Below, piece after piece: positions 7,638 to 16,282 of a stretch of 64,000 nucleotides of DNA. Origin of the DNA: an uncultured Sphingomonas sp. (GTDB lineage Bacteria; Pseudomonadota; Alphaproteobacteria; Sphingomonadales; Sphingomonadaceae). Both the position numbers and the translations under genes were made by a program. The stretch spans positions 143,258 through 207,257 of the forward strand of contig NZ_CAMLDL010000003.1 of the NCBI RefSeq assembly GCF_946478955.1, in the 5' to 3' direction. The stretch's first letter is position 1. Every line of letters starts with the position of its first letter. The notes under the pieces are model-generated. The model saw only the letters and a program-made list of their open reading frames with translations. It was not told the origin of the DNA and did no database searches.

Positions 7638-8414
7638 TTAGATAAGGCCAGCAAGCGGACTACTCGGATCGGCATAGCGGCGCTTGCCCATGCGGCCCGC
7701 CAGATAGGCCTCGCGCCCCGCGTCTACCGCCAGCTTCATCGCGCGGGCCATGCGGATCGGGTCTTTGGCTTCGGCGATGGCGGTGTTCATCAACACGCCG
7801 TCACAGCCCAGCTCCATCGCCACCGCGCTGTCGCTCGCGGTTCCCACGCCCGCATCGACCAGCACCGGCACGCTCGCACCTTCGACGATCAATCGGATTG
7901 TCACCTGGTTCTGGATGCCCAGCCCGCTGCCAATCGGCGCGCCCAGCGGCATGATCGCCACCGCACCCGCCTCTTCCAATTGCTTCGCGGCAATCGGGTC
8001 ATCCACGCAATAGACCATCGGGTGAAAGCCCTCATTGGCCAGTACCTCGGTCGCGCGCAGCGTTTCCTTCATGTTGGGATAGAGCGTCCGCGCTTCGCCC
8101 AGCACCTCCAGCTTGACCAGATCCCATCCTCCTGCCTCGCGCGCCAGGCGCAGCGTACGGATTGCGTCTTCGGCCGTGAAACAGCCCGCCGTGTTGGGCA
8201 GATAGGTGATCTTCTTCGGGTCGATATAATCCATCAACACCGGCTGCGACGGGTCGGAGATATTCACCCGCCGGACCGCAACCGTGACAATCTCCGCCCC
8301 GCTCGCCTCAACGGCGGCGGCGTTTTCGGCGAAATCCTTATACTTCCCGGTCCCGACAATCAGCCGCGAGGTGAAAGTACGACCAGCAACGGTCCATGTG
8401 TCCGACAAAATCAA
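7638..8414 (-). CDS. thiG: Thiazole synthase ThiG
   Basis: Builds the thiazole phosphate moiety of thiamine from deoxyxylulose 5-phosphate, dehydroglycine or its equivalent, and sulfur delivered by ThiS thiocarboxylate. The 258-residue length is normal. The lysine that forms the imine with the sugar substrate is K101 in [11 protein letters not shown], and the phosphate-binding loops with [12 protein letters not shown] are present. The start overlaps the thiS stop by 4 bp (ATGA), so the two are translationally coupled and their products act together. No thiO, thiH or thiE is adjacent, so the rest of the pathway is elsewhere. Confidence 0.96.
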   Translation of the reverse strand: MILSDTWTVAGRTFTSRLIVGTGKYKDFAENAAAVEASGAEIVTVAVRRVNISDPSQPVLMDYIDPKKITYLPNTAGCFTAEDAIRTLRLAREAGGWDLVKLEVLGEARTLYPNMKETLRATEVLANEGFHPMVYCVDDPIAAKQLEEAGAVAIMPLGAPIGSGLGIQNQVTIRLIVEGASVPVLVDAGVGTASDSAVAMELGCDGVLMNTAIAEAKDPIRMARAMKLAVDAGREAYLAGRMGKRRYADPSSPLAGLI

Positions 8415-8617
8415 CCTCCACCGACAAAATGCACAATCTCAAACTTGTCCCCGTCCGCCACCGTGACCTCGCCCAGCGTCGAGCGCGGCACAATCTCAAG
8501 ATTGCGTTCCACCGCCACCTTCTTCGGGTCGAGCCCGATGCCCGCGACCATCGCGGCGATGCTGCTGCCGTCCGGGATCTGCCGGGGTTCGCCGTTGATG
8601 GTGACGCTGAGGGACAT
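8411..8617 (-). CDS. thiS: Sulfur carrier protein ThiS
   Basis: Ubiquitin-like carrier of 68 residues that is adenylated and thiocarboxylated at its C-terminal glycine and donates sulfur to ThiG. The protein ends FVGGG, giving the required terminal Gly-Gly, and carries the beta-grasp pattern beginning [16 protein letters not shown]. It overlaps thiG by 4 bp. The start lies about 50 bp from the divergent aroQ start, so both promoters must be packed into that gap. Confidence 0.95.
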   Translation of the reverse strand: MSLSVTINGEPRQIPDGSSIAAMVAGIGLDPKKVAVERNLEIVPRSTLGEVTVADGDKFEIVHFVGGG

Positions 8618-8669
8618 GCTTCACGCTTTCGCTTCACGAATGGGATTGGGGTCCATATAGGGGCTCTCC

Positions 8670-9110
8670 ATGCCGACGCCACCGCTGATCTTCATCTTGA
8701 ATGGCCCCAACCTCAATTTGCTGGGGACGCGAGAGCCGGAGATTTACGGATCGCAGACTCTCGATGATATTGCTGGCGACCTTTATCGGCAGGCTGAGGA
8801 ATTGGGCGTGGTTGTCGATATCCGCCAGTCGAACCATGAAGGTCACCTGATCGACTGGCTGCACGAAGCACAGGCGTCGGGCGCGAAAGCCGTCATCATT
8901 AATCCCGGCGGTTACAGCCACACCTCCGTCGCGTTGCACGACGCGGTGAAGGCGATTTCGACTCCGGTGATCGAGGTCCATTTGTCCGACCCGGAAACCC
9001 GCGAATCCTTCCGCCACATCGACCTTGTCGCCCTTACGGCAACCCAGGTTTTCAAGGGGGAAGGCGCACGCGGCTACGCACTGGCACTGGACGCGGCGGC
9101 TTCGCTCTGA
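8670..9110 (+). CDS. aroQ: Type II 3-dehydroquinate dehydratase
   Basis: Third step of the shikimate pathway, converting 3-dehydroquinate to 3-dehydroshikimate; family members form cytosolic dodecamers. The 146-residue length is typical. Active-site motifs are NGPNLNLLGTREPEIYG with the catalytic Tyr26, NHEG, INPGGYSHTSVALHDA, and EVHLS with catalytic His104. The next residues read DPETRESFRH in place of the commoner N-P-H-A-R pattern, retaining the arginines. It is first in a tight run with accB (35-bp gap) and accC (9-bp gap), an arrangement I recall from other alphaproteobacteria. Confidence 0.96.
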   Translation: MPTPPLIFILNGPNLNLLGTREPEIYGSQTLDDIAGDLYRQAEELGVVVDIRQSNHEGHLIDWLHEAQASGAKAVIINPGGYSHTSVALHDAVKAISTPVIEVHLSDPETRESFRHIDLVALTATQVFKGEGARGYALALDAAASL

Positions 9111-9145
9111 CAAGGCGCGCCAACGAATTTTGGAGAAGTTGAATT

Positions 9146-9631
9146 ATGGCCGATCACAAGGACGGACATTCGATGCGGGTCGATACCGCGCTGGTGCGCG
9201 AACTCGCCGAGTTGCTTTCCGCCAATGACCTCTCGGAAATTGAGGTCGAAGATGGTGATCGCAAGATCAAGGTGAAGCGCGGTGGTGCACCGGTCGTCAG
9301 CTATGCGGCTGCCCCGGTTGCCGCGCCAGCCGTTGCAGCCCCGGCCGCTGCTCCCACTGCCTCGGCCGCGAGCGATCCTGGTTCAGCCCCGCCCCCGCTC
9401 GACGCAGTACGTTCACCGATGGTCGGCACCGCCTATCTGTCGCCAGAGCCTGGTGCCAAGGCATTCATCGAAGTCGGTCAGACTGTGAAACAGGGCGACA
9501 CGCTGATGATTATCGAGGCGATGAAGGTGATGAACCCGATTACCGCGCCGAAAGCCGGAACGATCGCGCAGATCCTGATTGGCGATACCCAGCCGGTCGA
9601 GTTCGACCAGCCCCTCGTCGTCATCGGGTAA
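9146..9631 (+). CDS. accB: Biotin carboxyl carrier protein of acetyl-CoA carboxylase
   Basis: Carries biotin between the biotin carboxylase and carboxyltransferase halves of acetyl-CoA carboxylase, the first committed step in fatty-acid synthesis. The 161 residues comprise an N-terminal helical region (to ~45), a flexible Ala/Pro-rich linker (~50-82) and a C-terminal biotinyl domain with the biotinylated Lys127 in EAMKVMNP. The thumb-like insertion [13 protein letters not shown] typical of BCCP is present. The start at 9146 follows GGAGAAG at good spacing. accC follows after 9 bp. Confidence 0.96.
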   Translation: MADHKDGHSMRVDTALVRELAELLSANDLSEIEVEDGDRKIKVKRGGAPVVSYAAAPVAAPAVAAPAAAPTASAASDPGSAPPPLDAVRSPMVGTAYLSPEPGAKAFIEVGQTVKQGDTLMIIEAMKVMNPITAPKAGTIAQILIGDTQPVEFDQPLVVIG

Positions 9632-9640
9632 GCGCCGATC

Positions 9641-10996
9641 ATGGCCATTCAGAAGCTCGTCATCGCCAATCGCGGCGAAATCGCGCTGCGCATCCACCGT
9701 GCCTGTCACGAAATGGGCATCAAGACGGTTGCGGTCCATTCGACCGCCGATGCCGATGCCATGCATGTGCGCCTTGCCGACGAAGCCGTCTGCATCGGGC
9801 CGCCGCCGGCCAAGGACAGCTATCTCAACATCGCGAACATCATTTCGGCCGCCGAGATTACGCACGCCGACGCGGTGCATCCGGGCTACGGCTTCCTGTC
9901 CGAAAATGCCCAATTTGCGGAAATCGTTGAAAGCCACGGGCTGATCTGGGTCGGGCCGAAGCCTGAACATATCCGAACGATGGGCGACAAGATCGAGGCA
10001 AAGCGCACCGCAGCCGCACTCGGCCTGCCGCTCGTCCCTGGCTCCCCCGGTCCGCTGGAGAGTGTGGACGAAGCGAAGAAGCTCGCCGCCGAGATCGGTT
10101 ATCCCGTTCTGATCAAGGCAGCCTCTGGTGGTGGAGGCCGCGGCATGAAGGTCGTGCCGTCTGAAGACCAGATGGAAAGCCTGATGGGCCAGGCTTCGTC
10201 AGAAGCGAAGGCCGCCTTTGGCGACCCGACCGTCTATATGGAAAAATATCTCGGCGACCCGCGCCACATCGAATTTCAAGTGTTCGGCGACGGCGATGGC
10301 CAGGCCGTTCATATCGGTGAGCGTGATTGTTCTATCCAGCGCCGCCACCAGAAGGTCATCGAAGAAGCCCCCTCTCCCGTCATCTCCGCCGATCAGCGCG
10401 CGAAAATGGGCGAGGTCGTCCGCAAGGCGATGGCCGACATGGGCTATCGCGGCGCCGGCACCATCGAATTCCTCTACGAAAATGGCGAATTCTACTTCAT
10501 CGAAATGAACACCCGGCTTCAGGTCGAGCATCCGGTGACCGAAATGATCAGCGGTATCGATCTGGTCCGCGAACAGATCCGCGTCGCGCAGGGCGACGGC
10601 CTGTCCGTGAAACAAGAGGATATCGTCCTTCACGGCCACGCCATCGAATGCCGCATTAACGCCGAAGACCCGGTTACCTTCGCCCCCTCGCCCGGCCTGG
10701 TGAAGAATTATGTCGCCCCAGGCGGCATGCATGTCCGCGTCGATAGCGGCATGTACGCGGGCTATAAGGTTCCGCCTTATTACGACAGCATGATTGGCAA
10801 GCTGATCGTCTATGGCCGGACCCGCGAAGGTGCGATTTTGCGCCTGAAGCGTGCACTTGAAGAATTTGTGGTCGACGGAATGAAGACGACAGTTCCGCTG
10901 CACCAGAAAATCATCCGCGACCCGGCCTTCCAGTCCGGTGATTATACCATCAAATGGCTGGAACAATGGCTTGAGGAACAGGACAAGGACGCCTAA
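9641..10996 (+). CDS. accC: Biotin carboxylase subunit of acetyl-CoA carboxylase
   Basis: ATP-dependent carboxylation of the biotin on AccB. The 451-residue length is normal. It starts with the N-terminal domain [19 protein letters not shown], continues into the ATP-grasp domain with the glycine-rich loop [13 protein letters not shown] (~residue 165) and the metal/bicarbonate region [14 protein letters not shown] (~residue 290), then the C-terminal domain with [12 protein letters not shown]. It sits directly behind accB in one transcription unit; the carboxyltransferase genes accA and accD are not in the window. Confidence 0.97.
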   Translation: MAIQKLVIANRGEIALRIHRACHEMGIKTVAVHSTADADAMHVRLADEAVCIGPPPAKDSYLNIANIISAAEITHADAVHPGYGFLSENAQFAEIVESHGLIWVGPKPEHIRTMGDKIEAKRTAAALGLPLVPGSPGPLESVDEAKKLAAEIGYPVLIKAASGGGGRGMKVVPSEDQMESLMGQASSEAKAAFGDPTVYMEKYLGDPRHIEFQVFGDGDGQAVHIGERDCSIQRRHQKVIEEAPSPVISADQRAKMGEVVRKAMADMGYRGAGTIEFLYENGEFYFIEMNTRLQVEHPVTEMISGIDLVREQIRVAQGDGLSVKQEDIVLHGHAIECRINAEDPVTFAPSPGLVKNYVAPGGMHVRVDSGMYAGYKVPPYYDSMIGKLIVYGRTREGAILRLKRALEEFVVDGMKTTVPLHQKIIRDPAFQSGDYTIKWLEQWLEEQDKDA

Positions 10997-11059
10997 TAGC
11001 GCCCTGACGGCCCCGATCCCTACCCGCAACCGTCCCAGCCCGCTGTTCGTTGCGCTGGT

Positions 11060-11746
11060 ATGGCCCAATATCGTCAATCGCTAACCTCCCCCGATCGCTT
11101 GCGCGCGGGGCTTGCGGTGGCCACCGTTCATATCCTTCTTCTCTCTGCACTCTTTCTGCACGCTGAGCGGGCACGCCATACGGTAACCGACGCCGCGCCC
11201 CTGCTGATCGACATTGTCGAACCCGCGCCGCCGCGGGTCATTGAGCACCCACGGCATCCTGCGCGTCCGGCGACAGCGGCCGGCGCCCCCGGCAAGCGCG
11301 CAGAACCGTCACGAATTGAAAGCCCCGAACCGGTCATCGCCTCAGCCAATCCGGCTCCCGCCGCGCCCGATACAGGCGTCGGCGCCGCAACTGCTGGAGA
11401 GGGAGTTGGAGCGGGCGGTGTCGGCGCCGGGACCGGCGGCGGTAGAGGCGGAAGCGGCAGGGTCGCTCAATGGATTAGCGGCGCCCTGCGCGACGGTGAC
11501 TATCCCCGCGCCGCCTTGCAGTCGGGCGCGTCAGGAACGGTCTCGGTCCGTTTCACGGTCCTGACGAGCGGGCGAATTGCCAACTGCCGCATCGCCCATT
11601 CGAGTGGGTATAGTTTGCTGGACGAAACCACATGCCGGTTACTGACAGAGCGTTTGCGCTTCTTACCAGCATCGGATGACCATGGCCGTGCAGTGACCAG
11701 TGAAATGGGAAGCGATTTTACCTGGGGCATTCGCCGCCGCAATTAG
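11060..11746 (+). CDS. TonB-like C-terminal domain protein (energy transducer family)
   Basis: Predicted inner-membrane-anchored periplasmic protein of 228 residues. One membrane anchor lies at about residues 15-32, followed by a Pro/Ala-rich spacer with a long glycine-rich stretch (~110-135) and a C-terminal TonB fold (~140-228) recognisable from GTVSVRFTVLTSGRIANCRI and the closing aromatic strand. Compared with standard TonB the proline spacer is short and Gly-rich. No exbB or exbD lies nearby, so whether it energises outer-membrane receptors or is a TonB-domain protein of another function is open. Its stop overlaps the convergent L,D-transpeptidase stop by 3 bases. Confidence 0.8.
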   Translation: MAQYRQSLTSPDRLRAGLAVATVHILLLSALFLHAERARHTVTDAAPLLIDIVEPAPPRVIEHPRHPARPATAAGAPGKRAEPSRIESPEPVIASANPAPAAPDTGVGAATAGEGVGAGGVGAGTGGGRGGSGRVAQWISGALRDGDYPRAALQSGASGTVSVRFTVLTSGRIANCRIAHSSGYSLLDETTCRLLTERLRFLPASDDHGRAVTSEMGSDFTWGIRRRN

Positions 11747-13098
11747 CGCGCCGCATATTGCCGCCCGTTGGTCCCTGCCATCATCGCCCGGTCCCGGCCA
11801 TAAATGTCGGTATAGAAGGTCAGCTGGTTCCCTTCCTGCGTCGCGGTAAGATAGGCCAGATAAACTGGAACGGGCTGCTTCAGCGCAACCTTTGCTTCCG
11901 CCTGCTGACCCTGCCACCGCAAGGGTTTGCCATAGAGCCATTTGCCAAGGCGCGGCGCATCTTCCAGCCGTACGCAACCCGCGCTGAACAGCCGCGCGTC
12001 CTCACCCAACAATTCCTTGTTGGGGGTGTCGTGCAAATAGACCCCTTGGCGGTTGGGGAACATGAATTTCATCCGGCCCATCGCATTTTGCGGGCCAGGA
12101 TTCTGACGCATCCTCAGCTGCACCGTGCCATTTTGCACCGCAGTCCAATTGACGGTCTTTGGATCGACGATCTTCGCCTTCTCGCCATAATCGGACAGGA
12201 TCACATACCCCTTCGCCTTCAAATACGGCATGCCGTCTTTCAGCACATTTGGTGCAACCCGTTCCGCGACCAGATCAGTCGGCAAATTCCAATAGGGATT
12301 GAGGTTGGTGAAACGGATCAGCGCCGCCATCATCGGCGTAGGCTGTTCCGGCTTTCCTACCACGACTTTCATTGAATCCACGATGCGGCCGTTTTCATAC
12401 ATATAGAGCCGCTGCGCCGCCGCATTGACCAGCACATATTTGCCGCTGGACGGAAGGAAGCGCGCACGCTGCATATTCATACCGATGAGGGCAGCGGCCT
12501 GCCTATCGCGCGCCTGTCTGACCGACGCCATGGCGCGGCGAAGACCCGCATAGCTTTCATGCATGAAACCCATGCGCCCGATGTAATCGGTCAGTGACGG
12601 CTGGGCCGCCGCCTCGCTCAATAGCGCCTGTGCGGTAGGTGCTCGGGGAACAAGTGAGGCGTCGACCACCTCCCATTTTCCTCTGCTATTTGCGCGCAAT
12701 TGAGACACGTAGCGGACATAGGCATCGTTCAGCAGCTGCTCTGCCCTGGCCTGATCCCGCGGGTCGCCCCGCGACGCATCGCGCAGCGCGCGCTTCAATT
12801 TTCCCGGATTGAACTTTGATGACTTCAGCCCGTCGAGCTCCGCCGTGTCGAGAAATTCGATCAGCTTGACGGCCGCCTGGATGTTATCCGGCCTTGTCCA
12901 AAGGATGCTGCGACCCACCGGCGAGGAAATTCGGGCAGACGAGAACGCAACTATTGAAAGGCCCGAAGCCGGCGAGGCCGCAGCGGTACGGATACTGGCC
13001 TGCGAGCCCAGGAGGAGAGCAAGCATGGCGAAACCCGCCGGCCGCACGAAGCGCCCGGCGGGCATGACGGACCGTCGGGTAACGGTCTGTCGATTCAT
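11743..13098 (-). CDS. Exported L,D-transpeptidase (YkuD domain, YcbB-type)
   Basis: Periplasmic enzyme of 451 residues that would make 3-3 peptide cross-links or attach proteins to murein. A signal sequence covers about residues 1-42 (basic start, hydrophobic stretch PAGFAMLALLLGSQ). The middle resembles the scaffold region of YcbB-type enzymes, and the C-terminal third holds the catalytic domain with YLHDTPNK and the nucleophile in SAGCVRLED. No separate peptidoglycan-binding repeat is obvious. Its ATG overlaps the stop of the upstream lipoprotein gene by one base (TAATG), so the two are coupled. Partnership with that repeat lipoprotein in the envelope is inference. Confidence 0.88.
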   Translation of the reverse strand: MNRQTVTRRSVMPAGRFVRPAGFAMLALLLGSQASIRTAAASPASGLSIVAFSSARISSPVGRSILWTRPDNIQAAVKLIEFLDTAELDGLKSSKFNPGKLKRALRDASRGDPRDQARAEQLLNDAYVRYVSQLRANSRGKWEVVDASLVPRAPTAQALLSEAAAQPSLTDYIGRMGFMHESYAGLRRAMASVRQARDRQAAALIGMNMQRARFLPSSGKYVLVNAAAQRLYMYENGRIVDSMKVVVGKPEQPTPMMAALIRFTNLNPYWNLPTDLVAERVAPNVLKDGMPYLKAKGYVILSDYGEKAKIVDPKTVNWTAVQNGTVQLRMRQNPGPQNAMGRMKFMFPNRQGVYLHDTPNKELLGEDARLFSAGCVRLEDAPRLGKWLYGKPLRWQGQQAEAKVALKQPVPVYLAYLTATQEGNQLTFYTDIYGRDRAMMAGTNGRQYAAR

Positions 13099-13655
13099 TA
13101 ACCGCGTTCGCCCGAATGCATCGGCGCTGGTGCCGCCTGCGGGGTGTAACCTTGCGGCGTACCTTGGTAATATTGGCCGTTGTAGACATACCCGTCGGTA
13201 CGCCCGTCGCGGTCATTGTCGGCCCAAACCGCTCCGGCAAGGCCGCCAATTGCAGCGCCAACAACTGCGCCTTCAACGACGCTGAGGCCAGGAATCACCG
13301 CACCTGCCACGGCACCAAGTGCTGCGCCACCAACGGCCGTGGTTACGACACGGCGGAGGGTCGGATCATACCCTTGCGGCGTGCCCTGATAATAGGTGCC
13401 ATTCTGAACATAGCCATCGGTGTAGCCGTCGCCATTATTGTCGGCCCACACCGCGCCGGCTAAGCCGCCGACGCCTGCGCCAATTGCCGCGCCCTCAATC
13501 ACGTTCACGCCGGGAACAATGGCGCCAACCACGGCACCACCAGCGGCGCCGATGCCGGCACCCTGCGCAATATTGCCTGCTTGCTCGCTATTCGTCGCGC
13601 ACGCACTCATTGACACGGCGCCGGCGACCAGCACGGCCATCATTGTCTTACGCAT
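13098..13655 (-). CDS. Duplicated glycine-zipper lipoprotein with Ca-binding-type loops
   Basis: Predicted lipoprotein of 185 residues: signal sequence with acylated Cys19 (VSMSAC), then two copies of one module. Each module (residues 37-98 and 111-172, period 74) has a glycine-zipper hydrophobic hairpin (LAGAVWAD), an Asp-rich loop and a YYQGTPQGY motif. The loops DNNGDGYTD (72-80) and DNDRDGRTD (146-154) match the D-x-N/D-x-D-G-x-x-D pattern of dockerin or thrombospondin type-3 calcium sites. The start at 13655 is preceded by GGGAG 8 bases away; longer in-frame extensions lack a signal. It is the first gene of an operon with the L,D-transpeptidase. Function is unknown; +2 is Ala, favouring the outer membrane. 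Confidence 0.85.
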   Translation of the reverse strand: MRKTMMAVLVAGAVSMSACATNSEQAGNIAQGAGIGAAGGAVVGAIVPGVNVIEGAAIGAGVGGLAGAVWADNNGDGYTDGYVQNGTYYQGTPQGYDPTLRRVVTTAVGGAALGAVAGAVIPGLSVVEGAVVGAAIGGLAGAVWADNDRDGRTDGYVYNGQYYQGTPQGYTPQAAPAPMHSGERG

Positions 13656-13861
13656 AGTCTGGCTCCCTTTTATCTCTTTATTGGACGGACCGTGCGCACA
13701 GGGCCCAATGTCCCCAGCAACGGTGCACAAGTCACTGTTCGCAAACGAGAGTCGCGCGCCAATGTTCCGGTAGCTGGTCGCTGGGAAGTGTCGGATGGCC
13801 GTTACCGGTGGAACCTTTGGCGGTCCTGTGGCACTAAAGAAAATATAAACTGGGCAGGGAA

Positions 13862-14212
13862 ATGATGAAGGCCATAATCTATCACAATCCAAATTGCGGA
13901 ACGTCCCGCAAGACGTTGGAAATCCTCAACAATGAGGGGGCTGACGTCACAGTTATCCAATATATGCAAACGCCACCCAGCCGTGAGGAGTTGAAGCGCA
14001 TCTTTGACCGTGCCGGCATGTCGGCACGAGATGGCCTTCGCGCCAAGGAACAGATCGCGAAGGATCTTGGCCTCACAGACGAAAATGTCAGCGAGGAGAC
14101 CATAATCGACGCAATGATGGCCCATCCGATTCTGATCAATCGACCCCTGGTTGTGACCGAAAAAGGGGCCCGGCTCTGCCGCCCCCAGGACGAGGTGCAC
14201 GCCATCCTGTGA
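13862..14212 (+). CDS. arsC: Arsenate reductase, glutaredoxin-dependent ArsC/Spx family
   Basis: Cytosolic thioredoxin-fold protein of 116 residues that reduces arsenate to arsenite using glutathione/glutaredoxin. The catalytic cysteine is in NPNCGTSRK (Cys12), and the substrate-binding stretch HPILINRPLVVTEKGARLCRP is present. The second in-frame ATG (13865) is better spaced from the AGGGA ribosome site and may be the true start. No arsR or arsB is adjacent, so this may be a house-keeping YffB/ArsC-type protein and not part of a resistance operon. Its stop overlaps the GTG start of aat (GTGA). Confidence 0.88.
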   Translation: MMKAIIYHNPNCGTSRKTLEILNNEGADVTVIQYMQTPPSREELKRIFDRAGMSARDGLRAKEQIAKDLGLTDENVSEETIIDAMMAHPILINRPLVVTEKGARLCRPQDEVHAIL

Positions 14213-14967
14213 GCGGGACGCTCGATCCCCATCTCTTGCTGCGCGGTTATGCGGCCGGCATTTTCCCAATGGCCGATGCGCGCGACGCCGATGAGATTTT
14301 CTGGGTCGAACCACGCGAACGGGCGATCATTCCGCTCGGTGAATTTCACTGTGCCCGGTCGCTGGCAAAACGTATTCGTTCCGGCCAATTCACGGTCACG
14401 CGCGATCAGGCCTTTCACGACGTCGTCCTGGCTTGCGCCGCGCGCAGCGAGACGTGGATTAATGATCAGATTGAGCGCGCAACGCTAGGTCTCCACGCCG
14501 CCGGACACGCCCATTCCATTGAATGCTGGCATGACGGCGAATTGGTAGGCGGTCTGTATGGGGTGAAGCTGGGCCGGGCCTTTTTTGGTGAATCCATGTT
14601 CAGCACTGCGACCGATGCATCAAAGGTCGCGCTCGCCTGGCTCGTCGCACGGCTCAAGGTCGGCGGATTTGTTTTGCTGGATTGCCAATTCATGACCGAC
14701 CATTTGGCGTCACTTGGCGCCGTAACGGTCAGCAGGGACGATTACACCCGATTGCTGACAGGGGCGCTGTCCGCGGGCGGGGTATCGGGCACCGGCGCAA
14801 CGGTTTCCACTTCAGCACCCGGGTCCGCCGGCGCATCGGGTGCGTCGGCCCGTTTTGCAGCACCGGATTTTGAGGCGCTAGACCGGCTGCTGCTATCGAG
14901 GGCCGACGGCGCCGCTTCCTTGCCGCCGGGCCAGGTCATTGTGCAGCTTTTGGGCCAGACGTCGTAG
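14209..14967 (+). CDS. aat: Leucyl/phenylalanyl-tRNA-protein transferase with C-terminal extension
   Basis: Adds Leu or Phe to proteins with N-terminal Arg or Lys, marking them for ClpAP degradation (N-end rule). The catalytic region is complete: LLRGYAAGIFPM near the N-terminus, IFWVEP, HSIECW, GGLYGVKLGRAFFGESMFS and LLDCQFMTDHLASLGA. The domain should end near residue 185; here about 65 further residues follow, low-complexity Gly/Ser/Ala sequence ending VQLLGQTS. This extension lies antisense to the 3' part of the convergent DUF2155 gene (overlap 14742-14967, 226 bp). The GTG start overlaps the arsC stop by 4 bp, implying coupling. Residues up to ~185 are certain; the tail is predicted from the open frame. 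Confidence 0.93.
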   Translation: MSGTLDPHLLLRGYAAGIFPMADARDADEIFWVEPRERAIIPLGEFHCARSLAKRIRSGQFTVTRDQAFHDVVLACAARSETWINDQIERATLGLHAAGHAHSIECWHDGELVGGLYGVKLGRAFFGESMFSTATDASKVALAWLVARLKVGGFVLLDCQFMTDHLASLGAVTVSRDDYTRLLTGALSAGGVSGTGATVSTSAPGSAGASGASARFAAPDFEALDRLLLSRADGAASLPPGQVIVQLLGQTS

Positions 14968-15386
14968 ACCGGATCTTCGACAACGTTCAGCGACGGGCTT
15001 TCCTTGTACAGCCAGCCTGAAAAGCGACGGTTCCATTGGCCATTGGGCTGCCGAATATCCACCTGGACAAATGCGCCGGTCAACTGCTCCGCTTCCCAAG
15101 GCGCGGTCATTTCGCACGCGCGCAGACGCACGACCACGTCCTTCACCCGAATGGCCTGACCGGGCTTCAGCGTGACGTCGCGGACGATGCCGTTGCGCTT
15201 GTTAAGAATACCAAGAACGGCGACCCGTTCCGCCATGGGCGTGATGCCTTCGGCGGCAGTAACTGCCTTTGGCACGTCGACAGTAACGGCTTCATTGCCG
15301 CTAATCTCATTATCGCCGCCTGAGGAATTGCACCCCGCCAATCCGGCAAGCGCAACTAAACCAATCAGGAAGGAAGCACGGACCAC
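14742..15386 (-). CDS. DUF2155-domain lipoprotein
   Basis: Predicted exported protein of about 214 residues. The N-terminal signal ends at a lipobox LAGLAGC. The DUF2155 core follows, with AVLGILNKRNGIVRDVTLKPGQ, LRACEMTAPWE, FSGWLYKESPSLNVVEDPVYDVW and the Cys pair in RACE and KSCTM. About 50 low-complexity residues then run to the stop. The GTG at 15386 lies 3 bases after the NDUFA12 stop; another in-frame GTG at 15404 would overlap that gene by 16 bp. Neither has a good ribosome site. The aat - DUF2155 - NDUFA12 grouping is, as I recall, conserved in alphaproteobacteria. Molecular function is unknown. The last 226 bases overlap aat on the other strand. Confidence 0.85.
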   Translation of the reverse strand: MVRASFLIGLVALAGLAGCNSSGGDNEISGNEAVTVDVPKAVTAAEGITPMAERVAVLGILNKRNGIVRDVTLKPGQAIRVKDVVVRLRACEMTAPWEAEQLTGAFVQVDIRQPNGQWNRRFSGWLYKESPSLNVVEDPVYDVWPKSCTMTWPGGKEAAPSALDSSSRSSASKSGAAKRADAPDAPADPGAEVETVAPVPDTPPADSAPVSNRV

Positions 15387-15388
15387 GC

Positions 15389-15772
15389 TTATTCGGGCTT
15401 CCACGCCTCATAATCGCCCGTTGCCGGCGCGCGCGTCGCCGATCCGATAAGCGAGCCTTGCGGCCGATAGGCCTCCAACGTTCCAGTCATGTTTGGCTGC
15501 GGCGGCAATTCATATGCGCGGCGGACAGGCAGCGCCTCTTTGGGCAATTCATCAATCATATTGCGCAGCCAAGCGTTCCAGCCCGGGGGAACCCGGCTGG
15601 AATCGTTTGATCCATCATAAATGACCCAGCGGCGATTAGGATTTTTCCGACTACGGAAATAGACATTGCCATATTCATCGTCACCAACGCGCTCGCCTTG
15701 AAAGCGCGTAACAAGGCTGGTGCCCCAAGAAGCACCGTTCCACCAGGTGAAAGCATTTGCGAAAAGTCCCAT
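15389..15772 (-). CDS. NADH:ubiquinone oxidoreductase NDUFA12-family accessory subunit
   Basis: Protein of 127 residues homologous to the mitochondrial complex I accessory subunit NDUFA12 (B17.2), one of the few accessory subunits shared with alphaproteobacteria; it sits at the matrix/cytosolic arm junction. Family features are visible: WGTSLVTRFQGERVGDDEYG, NVYFRSRKNPNRRWVIYDG, and VPPGWNAWLRNMIDELP. The length is normal. It is upstream of the DUF2155 gene in the same direction with virtually no gap, so the two are cotranscribed. Confidence 0.95.
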   Translation of the reverse strand: MGLFANAFTWWNGASWGTSLVTRFQGERVGDDEYGNVYFRSRKNPNRRWVIYDGSNDSSRVPPGWNAWLRNMIDELPKEALPVRRAYELPPQPNMTGTLEAYRPQGSLIGSATRAPATGDYEAWKPE

Positions 15773-15815
15773 GGGTCAGCGCCTTTGCCCGCTTAGACGT
15801 CGGTGTGCAAGCCGG

Positions 15816-16259
15816 TCAGTCTGGCCATTCGACCTTGTCGCCGGGTCCAATGCCCAATTCGGCGGCCTGCCCGCCATTGATTTCCAATACCGAACCGACT
15901 TCACCGTCAGACGACACCGCCTCCAACGACAATGGGATGGCATTGGCTGCAACATTGGCAATTGTGCCATCCGTACGAACGAAAATAATGTCGAGCGGGA
16001 TCAACGTATTTTTCATCCAGAAGCTGGCGATACGCGGCTGCGGAAAGGGAAAGATCATGCCGCGGTCACGCGCGAGTGCGGGCCGATTCATCAGGCCGGT
16101 CATCTGCTGTTCTTCGCTCGCCGCCACTTCAACGGTAAAGCGGTGGACCTTACTGTTTGAGGTAATGGTGAGCGGTACCTGCTCCAAACCTGCGGCGGAC
16201 TGGCCAAGCGGCGCACCGCTACCGGTTGATGGCTGACATGCTGCAAGTGCAGCGACCAT
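15816..16259 (-). CDS. DUF192-domain exported protein
   Basis: Exported DUF192 protein (about 147 residues). The core is clear: VEVAASEEQQMTGLMNRPAL, MIFPFPQPRIASFWMKNT, LIPLDIIFV and a final GDKVEW; this small beta-rich domain is of unknown function. It is preceded by a short signal with lipobox ALAAC. Start choice is uncertain: ATG 16259 gives a very short signal, GTG 16265 adds two residues, and a CTG at 16286 overlapping the upstream stop would give a much better signal sequence with basic residues. It follows the cold-shock gene on the same strand with essentially no gap, so they are probably cotranscribed. Confidence 0.85.
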   Translation of the reverse strand: MVAALAACQPSTGSGAPLGQSAAGLEQVPLTITSNSKVHRFTVEVAASEEQQMTGLMNRPALARDRGMIFPFPQPRIASFWMKNTLIPLDIIFVRTDGTIANVAANAIPLSLEAVSSDGEVGSVLEINGGQAAELGIGPGDKVEWPD

Positions 16260-16282
16260 GGCCACTGCGGCGACGTGCCTGA

